From Gonapodya prolifera JEL478 (lineage: Eukaryota; Monoblepharomycota; Monoblepharidomycetes; Monoblepharidales; Gonapodyaceae), in NCBI GenBank assembly GCA_001574975.1, contig KQ965809.1, positions 112,515 through 123,659 of the forward strand: 11,145 nucleotides of DNA. The letters run 5' to 3'. This document shows, piece after piece, positions 7,542 through 11,145 of the stretch (positions are counted from its first letter, which is position 1; the number at the start of each line of letters is the position of its first letter). The notes under the pieces were generated by a model that was not told the origin of the DNA, searched no databases, and saw only the letters and a list, made by a program, of their open reading frames with translations. Made by a program: the position numbers and the translations under genes.

Positions 7542-8770
7542 AATGATTAAGCGTGCGAAGATTATGGACCCGTTTCAGCTTCTCAGATTCGTACTGCTTG
7601 CCCTTCTTGGCGGTGCGCACGCCCATTCGCCGCCATTCTTGAAGCACCTCAGATGACCTTCGCCTTTCGCAGACATGGTCGTGAACGGCAAGGACACACC
7701 GCAAAATCAGCGTCAAAGGCGATATCTTTAACGAGATTTTCATCGCTGCTTTCAGGCTCAATCTCGTATTCGGCGCGAGCCGGGCGTGTACCCATGAATT
7801 TCGTTGACATGCGTTGGAAGCGTCGGGTCGAGGAGGCTTGATGGATTTGGTGGCGGTCTTTTTGGAGGCGAGTGCTACATTCCCCAGTCACGATGACCCA
7901 CACTCAATTCGGGTGGAGTGATTCAGTGACAAAAATCAGGGGTTGGTGACAAAAACGTCTTAGTTACTCACACATGGTGGATTCCATCGCCTGTATCCTC
8001 AGTCTGCCTCGATGCGCCTCTTTATGGAAACTCGATGGACAGATTTGGCAGGGGCAACGCGGGAATGTCGATGTAGACCTCCTCGTAGTGTTTCATTCAT
8101 TCTTCCTTCATCTTTGTCCTTCATTGTTTCAGCACTTGCCCCCAGTTACCGAGGCCGTAGTGTTTCATGTTTTCAAGAAATACGAGCTCCTCGTCAGCAG
8201 CACAGAGAGGGTCGAATACGACTGCGCAGGGAGGAAGATGTTAGGTTGTTGGTTGTCCATACCCGAAAGACGTCCAAACACGTTGGGCTCTGGCCGAAAT
8301 CTCGTCCGTCTTGTATTACTCAATGGAACATTGACGGACCCCATGGATTCCTGCTGTTATCCAAGCTGTCACCCAATAACTTCACCGCAGCAACCAAATC
8401 TCCCAGTTGCCCCGCCATCCACTCACGGAAATGAAGCTCCTCCATCACCTAATACTGATGATCATTCCCGTGCTCGGGCTCGATCCCCGCTGGACATCCT
8501 CTTGGCGAAACAGGTCATGCAGAGGTCGACCACCTCGCACGTCGTGCACGTTATGCGAACAACGTCCGTGATGTCCTTGTTGCAGTTGTCACAGTTGTAG
8601 CGGATGGCGAGATCTAGCTGTTTTCCGGATGGAAGGAAGGGAATGGTTTGGAATGAAACAGCTGCTCAAATGTTGGTACGAGGACGTTGATCGCACGAAC
8701 CGAGAGGTTCACCAGGTCCGTCTGCTCGCTCCTGTGAGTGGCGTGGCTTGGATGTCCGAGTCACAGTCAT
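7535..8770 (-). pseudogene. ADA2 pseudogene (partial, multiply disabled), haplotype C
   Basis: This is a decayed paralogous copy of the ADA2 gene at 1-2027, same strand, with introns retained. Exon 1 relic 8770-8701 reads MTVTRTSKPRHSQE; the donor has become GTTCGT. Exon 2 relic 8613-8427 keeps the ZZ cysteines (CDNCNKDITDVVRITC), then a 1-nt gain after CFAK shifts the frame. Exon 3 relic 8221-7972 has lost the first SANT Trp (VFDPLCAADEEL) and meets a stop after GNWGQVLKQ. Exon 4 relic starts at 7874, has a frameshift near the GYMPGR region, and at about 7701-7712 jumps to the exon 4/5 boundary, deleting the ARCITKADFEELM part. Exon 5 relic keeps EWRRMGVRTAKKGKQYESEKLKR and homology ends near 7535. 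The SWIRM exon is absent. Retained introns point to DNA-level duplication, not retrotransposition. Confidence 0.9.
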
Positions 8771-9029
8771 TTCGCGTCGTCTCGCAGACGCCGGTGGCGG
8801 TCAACCGTTTCGTTTTGAGGTTTGTTAGCATTGACTATGTAAGTAATAAAGGCACAGTAATTCCCGGAAAGCACCTAATAATCCACGCAAACGGCTCTTT
8901 TTGATCGGTTATCATGAATATTCTTAGTCTTTATATCCATCGATATCTACAAGATGCAAACATACAACGGAGCAAGGTGCCAACCCAATTTTAAAAAAAG
9001 AGGTGCTTTCGCCTTCTGTCTCGAGACTC
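8771..9029. other. Intergenic region between the ADA2 pseudogene and the SDR gene, haplotype C
   Basis: I see no gene here. The first ~50 bases resemble the 5' flank of ADA2 (GGTCAACCGTTT against GGTCAATCGTTT near 2067). From about 8821 it matches 9827 onward of contig D. It must hold the 3' UTR of the minus-strand SDR. Confidence 0.5.
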
Positions 9030-9329
9030 TCATTGCGCGGTCCAACCACCATCGACGATGAGCTCGGTGCCCTGACGAAACAGATGGACGTTGGTCACCA
9101 CGCGCAATTTCACGTAAAGTAAAGAATACTCACGGTAACGAAGGAAGCGTCATTTGAAGCGAGGAAGGCGATTGCGCTCGCTTGCTGTTGGCGCAAAGGT
9201 AATTAGGAATGCGGGAAAATTAGATTTGTTGGTGACATTGAGAACAAACCTGGTCTGGTGTGGTAAATTCGCCAATGGAGTAGGCATTTCCAGGCTTGAA
9301 ATTGACGCCGTCATTGGCCATGTGCTGGA
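9030..9329 (-). CDS. SDR family oxidoreductase, C-terminal exons, haplotype C
   Basis: This is the alternate-haplotype 3' end of the gene at 10036-11145. The last exon, 9071-9030, encodes GTELIVDGGWTAQ and a TGA. The preceding exon, 9184-9134, encodes QASAIAFLASNDASFVT, with GTGAGT donor and CAG acceptor. The next exon begins at 9250 (donor GTTTGT at 9249) and is cut at the contig end 9329. It differs from contig D at A/V, L/I and I/V positions. It should not be counted as a second gene. Confidence 0.8.
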
Positions 9330-9330
9330 N
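9330..9330. other. Contig junction (single n), C/D
   Basis: The sequence before the n (9235-9329) reappears at the end of contig D and start of E. The sequence after it repeats the start of contig C. The two contigs are alternatives, not neighbours. Confidence 0.9.
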
Positions 9331-9418
9331 CGATGACTGCCTGAACTACTTTCCACTTCCTTTCATTTTTCAATTCTCGGGTAACACGCTCGCCGCAGCT
9401 CTTGACGAGATTGCGAGG

Positions 9419-9815
9419 GTTCCGGGATGATTAAGCGTGCGAAGATTATGGACCCGTTTCAGCTTCTCAGATTCGTACTGCTTGCCCTTCTTGACGGTGC
9501 GCACGCCCAATCGCCGCCATTCTTGAAGGAGCTCAGATGACCTTCGCCTTTCGCAGACATGGTCGTGAACGGCAAGGACACACCGCAAAATCAGCGTCAA
9601 CGGCGATATCTTTAGCGAGATCTTCATTGCTGTTTTCAGGCTCAATCTCGTATTCGGCGCGAGCCGGGCATGTACCCATGAATTTCGTTGACATGCGGGT
9701 TGGAAGCGTCGGGTCGAGGAGGCTTGATGGATTGGGTGGCGGTCTTTTTGGAGGCGGGTGCTACATTCCCCAGTCACGATGACCCACACTCAATTCGGGT
9801 GGAGTGATTCGTGAC
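9419..9815 (-). pseudogene. ADA2 pseudogene, 3' part only, haplotype D
   Basis: This matches 7535-7935 of contig C: the exon 5 relic (EWRRLGVRTVKKGKQYESE), the fused exon 4/5 junction and the first part of exon 4 (HVNEIHGYMPG). One extra base right after GYMPG, compared with intact ADA2, shifts the frame. Intron 3, exons 3-1 and the 5' flank are missing. Homology jumps near 9820 to the sequence that follows the pseudogene in contig C (about 8816), a loss of roughly 880 bp. Confidence 0.85.
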
Positions 9816-10035
9816 AAAAAATGAAGTTTGTTAGCATTGACTACGTAAGTAATAAAGGCACAGTAGTTCCCGGAAAGCACCTAATAATCCACGCAAACGG
9901 CTCTTTTTGGTCGGTTATCATGAATTTCCTTAGTCTTTACATCCACCGATATCTGCAAGATGCAAACATACAACGGAGCAAGGTGCCAACCCAATTCTAA
10001 TAAAAGAGGTGCTTTCGCCTTCTCTCTCGGGACTC
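9816..10035. other. Intergenic region downstream of the SDR gene, haplotype D
   Basis: I see no gene. From 9827 it is a close match to 8821-9029 and presumably contains the SDR 3' UTR. Confidence 0.5.
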
Positions 10036-11145
10036 TCATTGCGCGGTCCAACCACCATCGACGACGAGCTCGGTGCCCTGACGAAACGAATGGATGTTGG
10101 TCACCACGCGCAATTTCACGTAAAGTAAAGAATACTTACGGTAACGAAGGAAGCGTCATTTGAAGCGATGAAGGCGATTGCGCTCACTTGCTGTTGGCGC
10201 AACGGTAATTAGGAATGCGGGAAAATTAGATTTGTTGGTAACATTGAGAACAAACCTGGTCTGGTGTGGTAAATTCGCCAATGGAGTAGGCATTTCCAGG
10301 CTTGAAATTGACGCCGTCATTGGCCATGTGCTGGANACATTGAGAACAAACCTGGTCTGGTGTGGTAAATTCGCCAATGGAGTAGGCATTTCCAGGCTTG
10401 AAATTGACGCCGTCATTGGCCATGTGCTGGACAACCGTTTGAGCTAACGGTGTTGCGACACCGCTGCCCGTCCCACGAGGATTGAGAAAGATCAAATCAG
10501 CGGACCATAAGAGTGACATTGATCTTACGCAAAAGACACGTACCCTGGGTGAACAGTGTTGACTCGGATCTTACCACCGGGAAAGTCGGCCTGAGCGCAG
10601 TACAAAGCCGCACTCTAGAATGAAGCAGAGCATCATTAATGAGAGTAATGGATTAATTGCGCAGAGCTCACGGCCTACCTTTGTCATAAGCCGCACTCCT
10701 CCCTTGGAAGCGCTGTAATGGGCTTGGAATGGGTTCCCAACGATTCCCTCCTGTAACGTTGCTTCCGACGTCAGAACGGTAACAGCTTCGCGCATTAAGC
10801 ACGGGTTGACTTACAACAGAAGAGATGTTGACGATCGATTTTGTGTCCTGGGAGCGGCGAACCCGAGTGAGGACTTGCAACATGCAGGCCGACGTGCTCA
10901 ACTTTAGAAACATACGGGGGAGTCGTTCTTCATCATGGACCTAATCCCGTGCTTGATTCCCCTACGAAGTTGCGGGGGAATAAGTTTCAGTCAACGAGAA
11001 ATTGTGAAGGGAGGTTGGAAGAAACGTACAAAAAGACTCCGTCGAGATTGGTTGCGATCATCTTCTTGTATACTTCAAACTCGAGCTCTTCCAGTTTCGG
11101 GTAGAAACGTGATATGCCCGCCGATTGAACAAGAACGTCGAGGGG
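10036..11145 (-). CDS. Classical short-chain dehydrogenase/reductase, 5' end beyond window
   Basis: NAD(P)-dependent oxidoreductase; substrate unknown. Exons in transcription order: 11145-11030 (partial), 10896-10815, 10750-10679, 10614-10544, 10463-10352, 10190-10140, 10077-10036. All phases close, giving 181 residues. Visible SDR features are VLVQSAGIS (the NNAG-type strand), NLDGVF with the structural Asn, SIVNISSV whose second Ser lies 13 residues before the catalytic Tyr, YSASK (catalytic Tyr and Lys), IRVNTVHPGG, and the C-terminal SNDASFVTGTELVVDGGW. The N-terminal TGxxxGIG cofactor motif must lie beyond 11145. The intron between 10352 and 10190 crosses the n at 10336. If the duplicated 95 bases are overlapped it is 65 nt, in line with the 64-80 nt of most of its neighbours (the first visible intron is 133 nt). 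The C-terminal style resembles FabG/hydroxysteroid-dehydrogenase-type SDRs, but that does not fix the substrate. Confidence 0.9.
10241..10335. repeat. 95-bp exact copy flanking the n (with 10337-10431 and 9235-9329)
   Basis: The same 95 bases end contig C, end contig D and start contig E. C and D differ at the base just before (G at 9234, A at 10240). They cover the end of one SDR exon and its donor, so counting both sides of the n would duplicate 80 coding bases. Confidence 0.95.
10336..10336. other. Contig junction (single n), D/E
   Basis: Identical 95-base sequences lie on either side (10241-10335 and 10337-10431). The sequence is continuous when these are overlapped. Confidence 0.95.

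Noticed and set aside
7974-8600. 208-codon open frame on the plus strand
   Set aside because: It runs antisense to exons 2 and 3 of the ADA2 pseudogene, where the minus strand shows the ZZ and SANT motifs.

Overview
The window reads as nuclear DNA of a fungus. It has spliceosomal introns of about 58-211 nt with GT-AG borders (one probable GC-AG), two introns with a perfect TACTAAC branch site, and a SAGA adaptor gene with the fungal/animal ZZ-SANT-SWIRM order. A Cache-HAMP receptor relic next to it would suit a zoosporic (chytrid-like) lineage. That placement is inference; I cannot name the species.

The scaffold order is probably not the chromosomal order. Four single n's (4361, 7446, 9330, 10336) separate five contigs: A = 1-4360, B = 4362-7445, C = 7447-9329, D = 9331-10335, E = 10337-11145. 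B starts with 95 bases found at 1924-2018 in A. A and B end in the same 95 bases. C and D start with the same 95 bases. C and D end in the same 95 bases, with which E begins. In every case I compared, identity stops at base 95. This is what two consecutive heterozygous bubbles of a k=96 assembly graph look like when both branches are written end to end. B is therefore most likely the other haplotype of 1924-4360, and D the other haplotype of C.

Collapsed to one locus the order is: ADA2 (minus, six exons seen, 3' end off the window); a short divergent intergenic region; a decayed N-terminal fragment of a membrane receptor (plus; signal-anchor/TM, Cache-like ectodomain, TM2, HAMP, no output domain); a decayed partial copy of ADA2 (minus); and a classical short-chain dehydrogenase/reductase (minus, 5' end off the window).

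Only ADA2 and the SDR look intact. The stretch between them is a graveyard of two broken gene copies, and the haplotypes have decayed differently. Haplotype A carries a 550-bp deletion, a 135-bp inversion, a lost splice acceptor and a 52-bp tandem duplication. Haplotype B carries a 21-bp HAMP deletion, frameshifts and about 180 bp of extra intergenic DNA. Haplotype D lacks about 880 bp of the ADA2 relic. I found no RNA genes, CRISPR arrays, recognisable transposon or toxin/defence system.
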